Position numbers and translations under genes: made by a program
Shown here: piece by piece, positions 6,686 to 6,931 of the stretch
Numbering within the stretch: the stretch's first letter is position 1
Layout of the letters: every line of letters starts with the position of its first letter
Notes under the pieces: generated by a model
What the model saw: the letters and a program-made list of their open reading frames with translations, nothing else
What the model was told of the DNA's origin: nothing
Databases searched by the model: none
NCBI GenBank assembly: GCA_017553665.1
Contig: JAFZKM010000332.1
Span: forward strand, 1 to 6,931
Length of the DNA: 6,931 bases
DNA from: Lachnospiraceae bacterium
Lineage (GTDB): Bacteria; Bacillota_A; Clostridia; Lachnospirales; Lachnospiraceae
Direction: 5' to 3'

Positions 6686-6772
6686 ATAACCTCCCGGATC
6701 ATTGACTAAAGTTCATGTCTCTGATAATTTATATTTAAGTACCAAAATCTGACGATACGAAAGGACCGCATC
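6686..6772. promoter_or_regulatory. Divergent AT-rich promoter region between rlmD and araD
   Basis: This 87-bp region separates the two divergent genes. On the plus strand, TTGACT (6702-6707) is a 5/6 match to a -35 box. Candidate -10 boxes are GATAAT (6723-6728, spacing 15) or TAATTT (6725-6730, spacing 17), so the exact -10 is unsure. On the minus strand a TATAAA (6733-6728) could serve rlmD, but I see no convincing -35 box for it. GGGAGG for rlmD and AAAGGA for araD lie at the two ends. Confidence 0.5.
6733..6748. promoter_or_regulatory. Possible AraR-type operator (16-bp imperfect palindrome)
   Basis: ATTTAAGTACCAAAAT has palindromic outer ATTT/AAAT arms and a central GTAC, with only the inner pairs mismatched. 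It is the same length as the B. subtilis AraR box (ATTTGTACGTACAAAT) and shares the outer arms. It sits just after the candidate araD -10 box, where a GntR/AraR-type repressor would block transcription. The link to AraR is inferred from resemblance and from araD being next to it. Confidence 0.3.
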
Positions 6773-6931
6773 ATGCTTGAAGAACTGAAAAAACGCGTCT
6801 GTGACGCCAATCTGCTGTTGCCCAAAAACAATCTTATCACGCTCACCTGGGGCAATGTTTCGGGTATCGACCGTGAGAAGAACCTCGTGGTCATCAAGCC
6901 TTCGGGAGTGTCCTACGACACAATGAAACCC
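6773..6931 (+). CDS. araD: L-ribulose-5-phosphate 4-epimerase, N-terminal part (cut by window edge)
   Basis: The first 53 codons of AraD, which interconverts L-ribulose 5-phosphate and D-xylulose 5-phosphate and so joins arabinose breakdown to the pentose phosphate pathway. It belongs to the zinc-dependent class II aldolase fold and is cytoplasmic. The start [20 protein letters not shown], then [15 protein letters not shown] (21-35) and [14 protein letters not shown] (40-53), match the well-known start of E. coli AraD closely. TWGNVS and KPSGV are the conserved phosphate- and substrate-binding segments. The catalytic zinc histidines lie beyond the edge. ATG at 6773 follows AAAGGA by about nine bases. 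The gene diverges from rlmD. SgbE/UlaF-type epimerases on other sugars share this start, so arabinose use is likely but not certain. Confidence 0.9.
   Translation, partial: MLEELKKRVCDANLLLPKNNLITLTWGNVSGIDREKNLVVIKPSGVSYDTMKP

Noticed and set aside
6706..6897. Minus-strand open frame over the araD start
   Set aside because: It lies antisense to a clear AraD N-terminus and shows no family motif.

Overview
The window looks like chromosomal DNA from an anaerobic, low-to-mid-GC Firmicute, most likely a clostridial lineage such as Lachnospiraceae. The reasons are strong AGGAGG-type ribosome binding sites, GTG starts, the style of the hybrid histidine kinase and 7TM-GGDEF proteins, and an rRNA uracil methyltransferase of clostridial type. 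The taxonomic call is inferred from family resemblance, not from a search. Overall base composition is roughly half G+C and looks even across the window. I see no mobile elements, tRNA, rRNA or CRISPR.

Layout: nearly everything is on the minus strand, so transcription runs from right to left. At the far right, the start of araD (L-ribulose-5-phosphate 4-epimerase, 6773 to the edge) points right. It diverges from an 87-bp AT-rich intergenic region carrying a promoter-like pair and an AraR-box-like palindrome. Going left from that region come rlmD (23S rRNA m5U methyltransferase, 6685-5513) and, 4 bp later, an AI-2E/PerM-family membrane protein (5508-4312). These two appear translationally linked.

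Next is a 127-bp gap (4185-4311) with a good minus-strand promoter (TTGTGC-N17-TATAAT, extended -10) and a leader of about 105 nt containing a strong 12-bp hairpin immediately before the start codon. This appears to drive a signalling operon: a 7TM diguanylate cyclase (4184-3033), a GNAT acetyltransferase that overlaps it by 4 bp (3036-2563), a 7TM hybrid histidine kinase with a C-terminal receiver domain (2540-324), and a small unrecognised protein with a lipocalin-like GxW start, cut by the left edge (277-1).

How the genes may work together: the diguanylate cyclase and the kinase share a predicted seven-helix, N-out membrane topology. This suggests two sensors on one transcript, one giving c-di-GMP and the other a phosphorelay output. 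The GNAT enzyme sits between them and the small protein follows. The signal, the phosphorelay target and the role of the acetyltransferase cannot be read from the sequence. The right half is housekeeping (rRNA modification, membrane transport) plus the edge of a pentose (arabinose) catabolic gene. This operon with its structured leader is the least explained part of the window, but each component belongs to a known family.
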